64,000 nucleotides of DNA, from assembly GCF_040560245.1 (NCBI RefSeq), contig NZ_JAKMWP010000007.1, one strand, 5' to 3'. The translations under genes were made by a program, and so were the position numbers. Within the stretch, counting starts at the first letter, position 1. Each line of letters starts with the position of its first letter. This document shows, in pieces, positions 1-8,909 of the stretch. This stretch comes from Morganella sibonii (GTDB lineage: Bacteria > Pseudomonadota > Gammaproteobacteria > Enterobacterales > Enterobacteriaceae). The notes beneath the pieces are model-generated. The model did not search any database. It saw only the letters and a list, made by a program, of their open reading frames with translations, and was not told the origin of the DNA.

Positions 1-1352
1 ACTTTGAAGATGGCGTCAAATATCAGGCGACTATCTCTGAAGATAAAAACTTTGCCAAAAAATTATTCGAAGCTGACCGCGATGGCATCACATTAAGCCA
101 GCCGCGTGCAGGTGTTGCGTTAATCGAAGAGCACATTGAGCTGCTGAAAAAACTGCAGAAAGAGTGTGACCTGCTGCCGACCACCATCGATGCGTATACC
201 CGTCTGAACCGTTATGAAGAAGCGGCTGTCGGTATCCAGAAATCTGTTGAGGCCGGTACCTCTAAACTGAACGGCCTGCCGGTGGTTAACCACGGTGTTG
301 CAGCCTGCCGCCACATCACTGAATCTCTGGATAAACCACTGCAGATCCGTCACGGGACTCCGGATGCACGTCTGCTGTGTGAAATCTCCATGGCGAGTGG
401 TTTCACCAGTTACGAAGGCGGTGGTATCTCTTATAACATCCCTTACGCAAAACGCGTCACCCTGGAAAAATCCATCCGTGACTGGCAGTACTGCGACCGC
501 GTTATCGGTTTATATGAAGAAAACGGTATCCGTATCAACCGCGAACCATTCGGTCCGTTAACCGGTACGCTGATCCCGCCATTTATCTCCCACACTGTGG
601 CTATTATCGAAGGTCTGGTGGCGCTGGAGCAGGGCGTTAAATCCATCACCGTCGGTTACGGTCAGGTCGGTAACTTAGTACAGGATATCGCGGCAATCCG
701 CTCCCTGCGTGAACTGTCTCATGAATACTTCCGTGCTTACGGCTACGAAGATTATGAACTGAGTACCGTATTCCACCAGTGGATGGGTGGTTTCCCTGAA
801 GATGAATCCCGTGCGGCAGCAGTGATTTCCTGGGGTGCGGCGGTTGCCGGTATGTCCGGTGCAACCAAAGTCATCACCAAATCTCCGCATGAAGCATTCG
901 GTATCCCGACCGCTGAAGCAAACTGCCAGGGGCTGCGTGCCTCTAACCAGATGCTGAACATGGTCCGTGACCAGAAATTCCCGCCGTGCAAAGACGTGGA
1001 TCTGGAAGTGGAACTGATTAAACGTGAAGTCCGCGCAGTGATGAAGAAAGTCCTTGAACTGGGTAACGGCGATATTGCGGTCGGTACTGTCCGCGCATTC
1101 GAAGCCGGTGTTCTGGATATTCCGTTCGCACCTGCGATGTGTAACTCCGGAAAAATGCTGCCTATCCGTGATAACAACGGCGCAATCCGTGTGTTCGATG
1201 CAGGCGCGGTTCCGCTGCCGGATGATGTTCTGTCCATGCACCATGATTTCGTTGCCGAGCGTGCCCGCGAAGAGGGTCGTGAAGCTTCATTCCAGATGAT
1301 TATTGATGATATTAACGCAGTATCTCACAGTAAATTAGTAGGAAGACCATAA
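1..1352 (+). CDS. glmE: Glutamate mutase epsilon subunit (methylaspartate mutase E), 5' truncated
   Basis: This is the large subunit of adenosylcobalamin-dependent glutamate mutase, which converts L-glutamate to (2S,3S)-3-methylaspartate, the first step of the methylaspartate fermentation route. The reading frame is open from base 3 and runs without a stop to TAA at 1350-1352, giving about 449 visible residues. The family is about 480 residues long, so roughly the first 35 are outside the window. The visible part includes the substrate-barrel segments LSQPRAGVALIEEH and LPVVNHGVAACRH. The small B12-binding subunit (glmS) and the mutL-type protein that usually precede it would lie upstream of base 1. 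The stop overlaps the mal start (TAATG), so the two genes are translationally coupled. Identity is secure from family recognition and from the partner gene. Confidence 0.95.
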   Translation, partial: FEDGVKYQATISEDKNFAKKLFEADRDGITLSQPRAGVALIEEHIELLKKLQKECDLLPTTIDAYTRLNRYEEAAVGIQKSVEAGTSKLNGLPVVNHGVAACRHITESLDKPLQIRHGTPDARLLCEISMASGFTSYEGGGISYNIPYAKRVTLEKSIRDWQYCDRVIGLYEENGIRINREPFGPLTGTLIPPFISHTVAIIEGLVALEQGVKSITVGYGQVGNLVQDIAAIRSLRELSHEYFRAYGYEDYELSTVFHQWMGGFPEDESRAAAVISWGAAVAGMSGATKVITKSPHEAFGIPTAEANCQGLRASNQMLNMVRDQKFPPCKDVDLEVELIKREVRAVMKKVLELGNGDIAVGTVRAFEAGVLDIPFAPAMCNSGKMLPIRDNNGAIRVFDAGAVPLPDDVLSMHHDFVAERAREEGREASFQMIIDDINAVSHSKLVGRP

Positions 1353-2593
1353 TGAAAATTAAACAGGCATTGTTCACAGCGGGTAACTCATCCTTCTATT
1401 TTGACGACCAGCAGGCTATCAAAGACGGCGCAGGTCACGACGGTTTCGTTTACACCGGTAAGCCGGTCACTCCGGGCTTTACCGCAGTGCGTCAGGCAGG
1501 TGAGTGTGTGTCAGTCCAGTTAATCCTGGAAAACGGTTCTGTGGCGATGGGTGACTGTGCCGCGGTTCAGTACTCCGGTGCAGGTGGCCGTGACCCGTTA
1601 TTCCTGGCGGAAAACTTCATTCCGTTCCTGGAAAAACACATCAAACCGCTGCTGGAAGGCCGTGATGTCAGTGAGTTCCGCAACAACGCTAAGTTCTTCG
1701 ATGAACTGAAAGTGGAAGGCAAACAACTGCATACCGCTATCCGTTATGGTCTGTCCCAGGCTCTGCTCGACGCCACCGCGCTGGCAAGCAACCGTCTGAA
1801 AGCAGAAGTCGTGTGTGACGAATGGCATCTGCCGGTTGTGGCTGAGCCAATCCCTCTGTTTGGTCAGAGTGGTGATGACCGCTACAACGCTGTGGACAAA
1901 ATGATCCTCAAACACGTTGACGTTCTGCCGCACGGCCTTATCAACAACGTGGATGAAAAACTGGGCCGTCAGGGTGAAAAACTGCGCGCTTATGTTGAGT
2001 GGCTGGCCAAGCGTATCGTTGAGTTACGCACTGAAGACACTTACAAACCGTCACTGCATATCGACGTTTACGGCACTATCGGTTTAATTTTCGACAAAGA
2101 TCCGATTCGCTGCGCAGAATATATCGCAAGTCTGCAGGAGCAGGCCGGTGATCTGGAACTGTACATCGAAGGTCCGGTTGACGCAGGTAACAAACCAGAC
2201 CAGATCCGCCTGATGAAAGGCATTATGGATCACCTGAAAAAACTGGGTTCCAAAGTGAAAATCGTTGCTGACGAATGGTGTAACACCTGTCAGGACATCA
2301 TCGACTTCACCGATGCCGGCTGCTGCGACATGGTTCAGATCAAAACCCCTGACCTGGGTTCTGTTCACAACATCGCTGACGCGGTGCTGTACTGCCAGAA
2401 ACACGGTATGGAAGCATACCAGGGCGGTACCTGTAACGAAACCGACGTCAGTGCGCGTACCTGTGTGCATATCGCGATTGCAACACGTCCGATGCGTATG
2501 CTGATCAAGCCGGGCATGGGCTTCGATGAAGGTATGAACATCGTTCATAACGAAATGAACCGCACACTGGCTGTACTGAAAGCGAAAGCATAA
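1352..2593 (+). CDS. mal: Methylaspartate ammonia-lyase
   Basis: An enolase-superfamily enzyme that removes ammonia from 3-methylaspartate to give mesaconate, the second step after glutamate mutase. The length of 413 residues equals that of the Citrobacter amalonaticus enzyme, and its key residues fall at the same numbers: catalytic Lys331 (in VQIKTPDLG) and His194 (in LPHGLINN), with metal ligands Asp238, Glu273 and Asp307. No active-site residue is missing, so an active enzyme is expected. The start overlaps the glmE stop by one base, and nine bases separate the stop from the next gene. The cluster is clearly one operon that feeds glutamate carbon into mesaconate. Confidence 0.97.
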   Translation: MKIKQALFTAGNSSFYFDDQQAIKDGAGHDGFVYTGKPVTPGFTAVRQAGECVSVQLILENGSVAMGDCAAVQYSGAGGRDPLFLAENFIPFLEKHIKPLLEGRDVSEFRNNAKFFDELKVEGKQLHTAIRYGLSQALLDATALASNRLKAEVVCDEWHLPVVAEPIPLFGQSGDDRYNAVDKMILKHVDVLPHGLINNVDEKLGRQGEKLRAYVEWLAKRIVELRTEDTYKPSLHIDVYGTIGLIFDKDPIRCAEYIASLQEQAGDLELYIEGPVDAGNKPDQIRLMKGIMDHLKKLGSKVKIVADEWCNTCQDIIDFTDAGCCDMVQIKTPDLGSVHNIADAVLYCQKHGMEAYQGGTCNETDVSARTCVHIAIATRPMRMLIKPGMGFDEGMNIVHNEMNRTLAVLKAKA

Positions 2594-2602
2594 GGAAGCA
2601 TT

Positions 2603-3976
2603 ATGTCCAGGACATTTAAAATCCTGTCCCCTACTGCCATCCTGGGGTACGGATTTCCGGAAGAGAGTTTTATGAAGGCGATGGAAGAATCGCCGGATCT
2701 TATCGCTGTCGACGCCGGGTCTTCTGACCCGGGTCCTCACTACCTCGGTTCCGGTAAAGCCTTTACCGACCGTGCCGGGGTAAAACGCGACCTGCGCTAT
2801 ATGCTGAAAGCGGGTGTGAAAAACAATATTCCGGTTGTCATCGGTACTGCCGGTGGTTCAGGTGCACAGCCTCATCTGGAATGGTGCCGTGAAATCATTC
2901 TGGAACTGGCAAAGGAAGAAGGTCTGTCATTCAAGATGGCCCTGATCCCTGCGGATGTTGAGAAGAAAACGGTTCACGAAGCGCTGGATGCAGGCAAAAT
3001 CACGCCGCTGGCTTTCGTGCCTGAACTGACGCATGAAGTGATCGACGAAAGTACCTATATCGTTGCTCAGATGGGTGTCGAGCCATTCCAGGAAGCACTG
3101 GCCGCCGGTGCTCAGGTGGTACTGGCCGGTCGTGCTTATGACCCTTGCTGCTTCGCGGCTCTGCCGATTATGAAAGGGTTTGACGAAGGTCTGGCACTGC
3201 ACTGCGGTAAGATTCTGGAGTGTGCGGCAATCGCAGCCACCCCGGGTTCCGGTTCCGACTGTGCAATGGGTATTATCGACGAAACCGGTTTCACCCTGAA
3301 AGCATTCAACCCGATCCGTAAATTTACGGATACCTCAGCAGCGGCTCACACCCTGTATGAGAAATCCAACCCGTATGTATTACCGGGACCGGGCGGCGTG
3401 CTGGATCTGAAAGAGTGTAAGTTTGAAGATCTGGGTAACGGACAGGTTCGTGTAACCGGTTCACGCCATGTATCAACACCGTATACCGTTAAACTGGAAG
3501 CAGCACGTCCGGTCGGTTACCGCACCATCACTATCGCCGGTACGCATGACCCTATCATGATCGCCGGTATGGATAAGATTCTGGTGGAAGTGCGTAAAAG
3601 TGTTGAGAAAAACCTCAGCATCGACCCTGATACCGTGAAAATGAATTTCCATCTGTACGGTAAAAACGGTGTGATGGGTGACGCAGAACCTGAAACTGTC
3701 ACCAAGAGTTATGAGCTGGGTATTTTACTGGATGTTGTTGCTCCGACTCAGGAGCAGGCGGACAGTATCTGTTCCCTGGCACGTTCCACTATGCTGCACT
3801 ACGGGTACGATGGCCGTATCGCCACCGCGGGCAACTTAGCCTTCCCGTTCTCTCCGTCGGATATCCGTGCCGGTAAAGTGTATGAGTTCTCCATCTATCA
3901 TCTGATGGAATACACCCCGGATATTAAATTCCAGTTCCGTATGGAGAATGTAACACCTGAAGGAGTGGCGAAATGA
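2603..3976 (+). CDS. AtuA/DUF1446 family protein of the methylaspartate operon
   Basis: A 457-residue protein of the acyclic-terpene-utilisation AtuA-like family (DUF1446). The family is named after a Pseudomonas citronellol locus, but the biochemistry of most members is unknown. A glycine-rich loop IGTAGGSGAQPH lies near residue 80 and an AGRAYDPCCFA segment near residue 175; both look like conserved family motifs. It has no signal peptide or membrane segment, so it should be cytosolic. An AAGGAAG ribosome-binding site lies just upstream. It is wedged between mal and a DUF4387 gene with overlapping or very short spacing, so a role directly after mesaconate formation (hydration, or handling of citramalate or a CoA derivative) is a reasonable inference. 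No such activity can be proved from sequence. Confidence 0.8.
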   Translation: MSRTFKILSPTAILGYGFPEESFMKAMEESPDLIAVDAGSSDPGPHYLGSGKAFTDRAGVKRDLRYMLKAGVKNNIPVVIGTAGGSGAQPHLEWCREIILELAKEEGLSFKMALIPADVEKKTVHEALDAGKITPLAFVPELTHEVIDESTYIVAQMGVEPFQEALAAGAQVVLAGRAYDPCCFAALPIMKGFDEGLALHCGKILECAAIAATPGSGSDCAMGIIDETGFTLKAFNPIRKFTDTSAAAHTLYEKSNPYVLPGPGGVLDLKECKFEDLGNGQVRVTGSRHVSTPYTVKLEAARPVGYRTITIAGTHDPIMIAGMDKILVEVRKSVEKNLSIDPDTVKMNFHLYGKNGVMGDAEPETVTKSYELGILLDVVAPTQEQADSICSLARSTMLHYGYDGRIATAGNLAFPFSPSDIRAGKVYEFSIYHLMEYTPDIKFQFRMENVTPEGVAK

Positions 3977-4290
3977 AAAAGTCAATTTTAGAATTAGCCA
4001 AAGTTGTGCGTTCTAAAAACTCCGGTCCGTATGAAATTGTGATGGATATTTTATTCAAGGATAAAGAAACTTATACCGCGGTAAAAAATTCAAAACAATT
4101 TAATAAAGACTTAGTTGCCGGTCTGTATTGTGTAAAACCTGACTTTATCGATAATATTGTCTGGTTTGACCCGGCGAATGCTGTGAAAATTGTAATGCCG
4201 AGACATATTGTTTCTGGTGCTGTCGGAGATACCGATGTTTATGGTGCCCAGCAACACGCGCCTTTATTAAAAATGGAATTTGATATTTAA
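3973..4290 (+). CDS. DUF4387 protein, partner of the AtuA-like gene
   Basis: A 105-residue cytosolic protein of the DUF4387 family. It starts inside the last codons of the AtuA-like gene (ATG at 3973, upstream stop at 3974-3976), so the two are translationally coupled and probably form a complex. It opens LAKVVRSKNSGPYEIVMDIL, a segment I associate with this family. From memory, some AtuA homologues carry a similar small domain at the C-terminus, which would fit a split two-subunit enzyme here. The codon use is more A/T-rich than in mal and the AtuA-like gene. The function is unknown. It is the last gene before a 232-base leader that precedes the symporter. Confidence 0.75.
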   Translation: MKKSILELAKVVRSKNSGPYEIVMDILFKDKETYTAVKNSKQFNKDLVAGLYCVKPDFIDNIVWFDPANAVKIVMPRHIVSGAVGDTDVYGAQQHAPLLKMEFDI

Positions 4291-4328
4291 CAATATCAGT
4301 CATTCAATATCTCATTAGTACGACAACT

Positions 4329-4384
4329 CGATGTGGCGTACGGGGCTTTCCTGTACTCCGCATCGATTTCAGAAACAGAAATCG
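4329..4384 (+). other. Two adjacent hairpins in the leader before the symporter gene
   Basis: In the 232-base gap between the DUF4387 gene and the symporter, arms 4329-4341 and 4353-4365 pair over 13 positions with one wobble and one mismatch around an 11-base loop. A second perfect 7-bp repeat (CGATTTC / GAAATCG, 4364-4370 and 4378-4384) starts in the last two bases of the first structure, and a T-rich stretch follows. The shared bases mean the two stems compete at their border. They could be an intercistronic processing or attenuation element. No known riboswitch class is recognised. The function is inferred. Confidence 0.4.
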
Positions 4385-4522
4385 TCATTTTTCTCAGTGT
4401 GTTGTATAAATTTATTTAATATTTAAAGCCACGGAAGGCTGGGTAAAAATAACTGAAATAAAATTTCAGAGGATATTAAGTAAGTTGAGAATAAATGCGA
4501 CCCAACACAGAATGGAATTATT

Positions 4523-5815
4523 ATGAAATCGAAGAGTTTAACCACTTGGATAGTCATTGGTCTTATTGTCGGTGTGATTGTCGGCTTCAGCTTTAACGAA
4601 ATGGCATCTGCTGAATTTAATAAGGTCTATGCAAAAGATATCTCTATTATTACTGATATCTTCTTACGACTGATTAAAATGATTATCGCGCCATTGATTA
4701 TATCAACACTGGTTGTTGGTATTGCGAAAATGGGTGATGCGAAAACGTTAGGTCGTGTTTTCTCTAAAACACTGTTCTTATTTATCTGCGCATCTTTTAT
4801 CTCAATCCTGTTAGGTCTGGTTATTGTTAACCTGTTCCAGCCGGGCGCAGGTATTAACTTCGTTGCGGATACTGCTGCTGCGGTTGAAGGTATAGTGGAA
4901 CCTGTTCCTTTCTCCTTCAAAACCTTTATTGCTCATGCGATTCCGACCAGTATCGTTGATGCAATGGCGCGTAACGAAATTCTGCAAATCGTTGTATTCT
5001 CAATCTTTATGGGTATCAGCCTCTCCGCTATCGGTGATAAAGGCCTGCCGATTGTGAATGTGCTGGAATCCCTCGTCAGCCTGATGCTGAAATTAACCGG
5101 CTACGTCATGCTGTTTGCTCCGCTGACTGTATTTGCTGCTATCTCCGGTATGATCGCCGAGCGTGGTCTGGGTGTACTGGTCAGTGCCGGTATCTTCATG
5201 GGTGAATTCTACTTCACACTGGCGATGCTGTGGGTGATTCTGATTGGTCTGGCTGCTCTGGTTGTCGGTCGCTGTATCTTCCGTCTGACCAAAGGTATCA
5301 CTGAACCTGCACTGCTGGCATTCACCACATCAAGTTCTGAAGCGGCATTCCCGGGTACCCTGGAAAAACTGGAAGAGTTCGGTGTTTCCAACAAAATTGC
5401 CAGCTTCGTACTGCCAATCGGTTATTCCTTTAACCTCGTCGGTTCAATGGCTTACTGTTCTTTCGCAGTTATCTTTATCGCTCAGGCATGTAACATCACC
5501 CTGTCTATGGGTGAGCAGGTTACCATGCTGCTGATTCTGATGCTGACATCCAAAGGGATGGCCGGTGTACCGCGTGCGTCTCTGGTGGTTATCGCGGCGA
5601 CGCTGAACCAGTTCAACATTCCGGAAGCGGGTCTGATTCTGCTGATGGGTGTGGATCCGTTCCTCGACATGGGTCGTTCAGCCACTAACGTGATGAGTAA
5701 CGCTATCGGTGCTGCAATGGTCGGCCGCTGGGAAGGTGAGCACTACGGTGAAGGCTGCCGCGGAAAACCAAAGTCAGTTATTGAACCTCCGGTGTCACAG
5801 GCAACATCAGCCTGA
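4523..5815 (+). CDS. Dicarboxylate/amino acid:cation symporter (DctA/GltP family)
   Basis: A 430-residue inner-membrane symporter of the DAACS family, with about eight hydrophobic segments and two re-entrant loops expected. The serine-rich signature TSSSEAAFP (residues 269-277) and the last-helix substrate motif GRSATNVMSN (384-393) are present. The usual NLDGT motif of C4-dicarboxylate carriers reads NLVGS (304-308), so the cargo may not be a standard C4 acid. Its place after the glutamate mutase/mal genes suggests uptake of glutamate or export/import of a pathway acid such as mesaconate, but this is inference. The 232-base leader may carry its own promoter. A strong terminator follows at 5911. 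Confidence 0.88.
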   Translation: MKSKSLTTWIVIGLIVGVIVGFSFNEMASAEFNKVYAKDISIITDIFLRLIKMIIAPLIISTLVVGIAKMGDAKTLGRVFSKTLFLFICASFISILLGLVIVNLFQPGAGINFVADTAAAVEGIVEPVPFSFKTFIAHAIPTSIVDAMARNEILQIVVFSIFMGISLSAIGDKGLPIVNVLESLVSLMLKLTGYVMLFAPLTVFAAISGMIAERGLGVLVSAGIFMGEFYFTLAMLWVILIGLAALVVGRCIFRLTKGITEPALLAFTTSSSEAAFPGTLEKLEEFGVSNKIASFVLPIGYSFNLVGSMAYCSFAVIFIAQACNITLSMGEQVTMLLILMLTSKGMAGVPRASLVVIAATLNQFNIPEAGLILLMGVDPFLDMGRSATNVMSNAIGAAMVGRWEGEHYGEGCRGKPKSVIEPPVSQATSA

Positions 5816-5841
5816 CCGGGCGTTCAGAATAAACAAGACAG

Positions 5842-5870
5842 GCGCGGTACAGGGGATACCGGTACCGCGC
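5842..5870. repeat. Hairpin after the symporter stop
   Basis: A perfect 9-bp inverted repeat (GCGCGGTAC / GTACCGCGC, arms 5842-5850 and 5862-5870) lies just after the symporter stop codon and has no T-run. It probably protects the 3' end of the message, ahead of the true terminator 40 bases downstream. Confidence 0.4.
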
Positions 5871-5910
5871 AACAATAAAAAACCGTTTTATGTGTCATGT
5901 AATATGTATT

Positions 5911-5948
5911 AAGCGCAAAATGCCCTCAGTCATTTTGCGCTTTTTTTT
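5911..5948 (+). terminator. Rho-independent terminator of the symporter transcript
   Basis: A perfect 12-bp stem (arms 5911-5922 and 5931-5942) with an 8-base loop runs directly into eight Ts (5941-5948). It ends plus-strand transcription just before the convergent nirBD genes. The minus-strand reading lacks a good U-run, so it mainly serves the plus strand. Confidence 0.9.
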
Positions 5949-5957
5949 GTACGGGGA

Positions 5958-6293
5958 TTATTGCGGTACAGCGGAAACACTCACCGTACCGTCTGTCACC
6001 TTAACGGCAAAACGGGCAACGGAATACGCGGCATCTTCGGCGCACAGTCCGTCAGTCAGCCGGAATCGCTGTTTTTTCAGCGGGCTGACAATCCACAGTT
6101 CACCGTCATGTTCCGCAATTAATCCGCGCGACAACACGCTGGCCTGCGCAAAGGGATCGATATTACTCAGGGCGAAAATACGGTCGTCCGGATAAGGACG
6201 AAACAGCGCTACCTGAGCATCACCAACCAGTGCACACACGCCGGTTCCGGGAGTGATATCACTGACCTGACAAACGGTTATCCATTGACTCAT
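5958..6293 (-). CDS. nirD: Nitrite reductase (NADH) small subunit
   Basis: A 111-residue small subunit of the cytoplasmic NADH-dependent nitrite reductase, which reduces nitrite to ammonium. It has the Rieske-like NirD fold but no Rieske Cys/His ligand set: the QVALFRPYPDDRIFALSNIDPFA core is recognisable and metal ligands are absent, as is normal for NirD. It starts two bases after the nirB stop, so the pair is one operon under the FNR promoter at 8896. No nirC or cysG follows, unlike the E. coli operon. Confidence 0.95.
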   Translation of the reverse strand: MSQWITVCQVSDITPGTGVCALVGDAQVALFRPYPDDRIFALSNIDPFAQASVLSRGLIAEHDGELWIVSPLKKQRFRLTDGLCAEDAAYSVARFAVKVTDGTVSVSAVPQ

Positions 6294-6295
6294 GA

Positions 6296-8836
6296 TTATT
6301 CCTCTCCGATCAGTGTGACAGCAATCCGCTCTTCCGGTCTGGCCGGACGATGTTGTAAGCGCTCACTTACCATCTGAACATCCGGGTCCGGCAGCGGGCT
6401 GTTAACAAAGTGGCTGAAGCGTTTGCGGGCATGCGGGTTGTTCACTGTTTCCTGCCATTCGCAGATGACTTTTTCACGCAGTTGCGCCAGTTCCTGCTCC
6501 AGCTGTGCATTCAGCCCGAGTTTGTCGCTGACAATCACATCGCGCAGATAATCAATCCCGCCGTCGAGGTTTTCCAGCCAGGTGGATGTCCGGCTGAGTT
6601 TATCGGCGGTGCGGATGTAAAACATCATAAAGCGGTCGATGTAGCTTATCAGCGTCTCTTTATCGAGATCGGCCATCAGCAGATCACCATGGCGCGGTTT
6701 CATCCCGCCGTTTCCGCAGACATACAGGTTCCAGCCTTTGTCGGTGGCGATAATCCCGATATCTTTTCCCTGTGCTTCCGAACATTCACGGGTACAGCCC
6801 GAAATGCCGAACTTCATTTTATGCGGGGTGCGGATACCTTTATAACGGTGCTCCAGCTCAACACCCAGCGCGGTGCTGTCACCGACCCCGAACCGGCACC
6901 AGGCTGTACCGACACAGGTTTTCGCCATCCGCAGTGCCTTGGCATAGGCGTGTCCGGTTTCAAATCCGGCAGCGATCAGTTTTTCCCAGATAGCCGGTAA
7001 ATCCTGCTTTTGCGCCCCGAACATAGCAATGCGCTGTGAGCCGGTAATCTTGGTATACAGATGATATTCCTGCGCAATCTTACCGATGGTCAGCAGGCCT
7101 TCCGGGGTGATTTCACCGCCCGGTGAGCGCGGGATCACGGAATAGGTGCCGTCTTTCTGCATATTGGCGAGGAAGTTATCGTTGGTATCCTGTAATGACA
7201 CCAGATCGTCCCGCAAAATATAATCATTCCGGCAGGAGGCGAGGAGGGAACCGATAGTCGGTTTGCACACTTCACAGCCGTAGCCTTCACCGTAGCGGGC
7301 CAGTAATTCATCAAACGTACTGATTTTTTCCACACGGATCAGGTGATACAACTCCTGGCGTGAATACGCAAAATGCTCACAGAGGTGATGATTCACCTCA
7401 ATACCCAGATTGGTCAGTTCGGCATTCAGTACCTGTGTGATCAGCGGAACACATCCGCCGCAGCCGGTTCCGGCTTTGGTTTCCGCTTTGATATCCGCCA
7501 CCGTCTGGCAGCCGTTATGAATGGCCTGAATAATGTCCCCTTTGGTGACATCAAAACAGGAGCAGATTTGCGCGCTGTCCGGCAGGGACTCCACGCCGAT
7601 TGCCGGTTTACTGCCGGCGTGGGCAGGCAGGATCAGAACATCCGGGTTTTCCGGCAGTTCGATGCGGTTCAGTGCCAGCTGCAGCAGATTACCGTAATCG
7701 TCGGTATCCCCGACCAGCACCGCACCCAGCAGATATTTATTATCATCACTGACAATCAGCCGTTTATAAATCTCATTGGCTTCATCAAGATAAATATAAC
7801 TGTGGCAGCCGTTATCTGTCGCATGTGTATTGCCGATGCCGCCGACATCCACACCCAGCAGTTTCAGTTTTGCACTCATATCCGCGCCGGTAAACTGATT
7901 ATCCTGCCCCAGCAGATGATCCGCCGCCACCTGCGCCATTTTGTAACCCGGCGCCACCAGTCCGTAAGTCCTGCCGTGCCATGACGCACATTCCCCGATA
8001 GCATACACATCCGGGTCGGATGTCTGACACTGATCGTTGATCACCAGGCCGCCGCGCTCCGCGACAGCCAGTCCGCACTGGCGGGCAAGGCGGTCACGCG
8101 GGCGTATCCCGGTGGAGAAGACGACAAAATCGGTTTCCAGCGATGAACCGTCGGCAAAATGCAGCACCTTGCGGCTCTCTCCGTTATCGGACGCGGTGAT
8201 TTCTGTGGTGTTTTTACCGGTATGTACCCTCACACCCATCCGCTCAATTTTCTGCTTCAGCTGTTCGCCGCCGAGCGCATCGAGCTGTTCTGCCATTAAG
8301 ACCGGTGAAAACTCAATAACATGGGTTTCAATACCCAGATTTTTCAGGGCACCGGCGGCTTCCAGTCCCAGCAGGCCGCCGCCGATCACCACACCTTTAC
8401 GGCTGCGGCGGGCACAGGCTTCAATCGCATTGAGATCTTCAATTGTCCGGTAAACAAAACAGTCGCGGGTATCACTGCCTTTGATCGGCGGAACCCACGG
8501 ATAAGAGCCGGTCGCAATCACCAGCTTGTCATAATGTACGGTACGGCCGGTGTTGGTGTGCAGCACCTTTTCCTGCCGGTTAACGGTGATCACCCGTTCA
8601 TTGGTCAAAACTGTAATATTGTGTTTTTCATGGAAACCGGGTTTGACCAGCGATAATTCTTCTGCCGTATGATGAGAAAAATAGGAGGAAAGATGCACGC
8701 GGTCATAAGCGACACGCGGCTCTTCGCAGAATACGGTGATATCGAACTGTCCGGCGCCCGCTTTATCGGTAAGCTCTTCGGTAAAGCGATGGCCGACCAT
8801 GCCGTTACCGATGATTGCTAACTTGACGTTGCTCAT
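6296..8836 (-). CDS. nirB: Nitrite reductase (NADH) large subunit
   Basis: An 846-residue cytoplasmic siroheme nitrite reductase, similar in length to E. coli NirB. In order it has an N-terminal FAD/NAD(P) pyridine-nucleotide reductase domain (IGNGMVGHRF at the start), BFD-type [2Fe-2S] cysteines (CSCFDV and GTGCGGC near residues 420-460), and a C-terminal sulfite/nitrite reductase domain whose cysteines GCTREC and YVCGNGG hold the siroheme-[4Fe-4S] centre. I chose the ATG at 8836 (protein start MSNVKLAIIG) over an upstream in-frame ATG at 8896. It matches known NirB and has a GAGG ribosome-binding site, while the longer start would lie inside the FNR site. It detoxifies nitrite and regenerates NAD+ anaerobically. 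Confidence 0.97.
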   Translation of the reverse strand: MSNVKLAIIGNGMVGHRFTEELTDKAGAGQFDITVFCEEPRVAYDRVHLSSYFSHHTAEELSLVKPGFHEKHNITVLTNERVITVNRQEKVLHTNTGRTVHYDKLVIATGSYPWVPPIKGSDTRDCFVYRTIEDLNAIEACARRSRKGVVIGGGLLGLEAAGALKNLGIETHVIEFSPVLMAEQLDALGGEQLKQKIERMGVRVHTGKNTTEITASDNGESRKVLHFADGSSLETDFVVFSTGIRPRDRLARQCGLAVAERGGLVINDQCQTSDPDVYAIGECASWHGRTYGLVAPGYKMAQVAADHLLGQDNQFTGADMSAKLKLLGVDVGGIGNTHATDNGCHSYIYLDEANEIYKRLIVSDDNKYLLGAVLVGDTDDYGNLLQLALNRIELPENPDVLILPAHAGSKPAIGVESLPDSAQICSCFDVTKGDIIQAIHNGCQTVADIKAETKAGTGCGGCVPLITQVLNAELTNLGIEVNHHLCEHFAYSRQELYHLIRVEKISTFDELLARYGEGYGCEVCKPTIGSLLASCRNDYILRDDLVSLQDTNDNFLANMQKDGTYSVIPRSPGGEITPEGLLTIGKIAQEYHLYTKITGSQRIAMFGAQKQDLPAIWEKLIAAGFETGHAYAKALRMAKTCVGTAWCRFGVGDSTALGVELEHRYKGIRTPHKMKFGISGCTRECSEAQGKDIGIIATDKGWNLYVCGNGGMKPRHGDLLMADLDKETLISYIDRFMMFYIRTADKLSRTSTWLENLDGGIDYLRDVIVSDKLGLNAQLEQELAQLREKVICEWQETVNNPHARKRFSHFVNSPLPDPDVQMVSERLQHRPARPEERIAVTLIGEE

Positions 8837-8868
8837 TTCAGCCTCAGATTTTGTGTGGATTAAGGCTA

Positions 8869-8909
8869 AAAATACGGCGATCCGGGTTTTTCTCATTGAT
8901 GTATATCAA
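8869..8909 (-). promoter_or_regulatory. FNR-dependent class II promoter of nirBD
   Basis: A perfect FNR box, TTGAT-GTAT-ATCAA, lies at 8896-8909. A minus-strand -10 hexamer TATTTT lies at 8874-8869. That places the box centre about 41.5 bases upstream of a start near 8861, the classic position for FNR activation, 25 bases before the nirB ATG. Anaerobic induction is therefore expected. A NarL/NarP site is likely but not clearly visible. Confidence 0.88.

Noticed and set aside
675..1244. Open frames of 161-189 codons antisense to glmE
   Set aside because: They are shadows of a conserved gene, with no ribosome-binding site and no recognisable product.
7373..7984. 203-codon frame opposite nirB
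   Set aside because: It is antisense to nirB, with no homology and no start signal.
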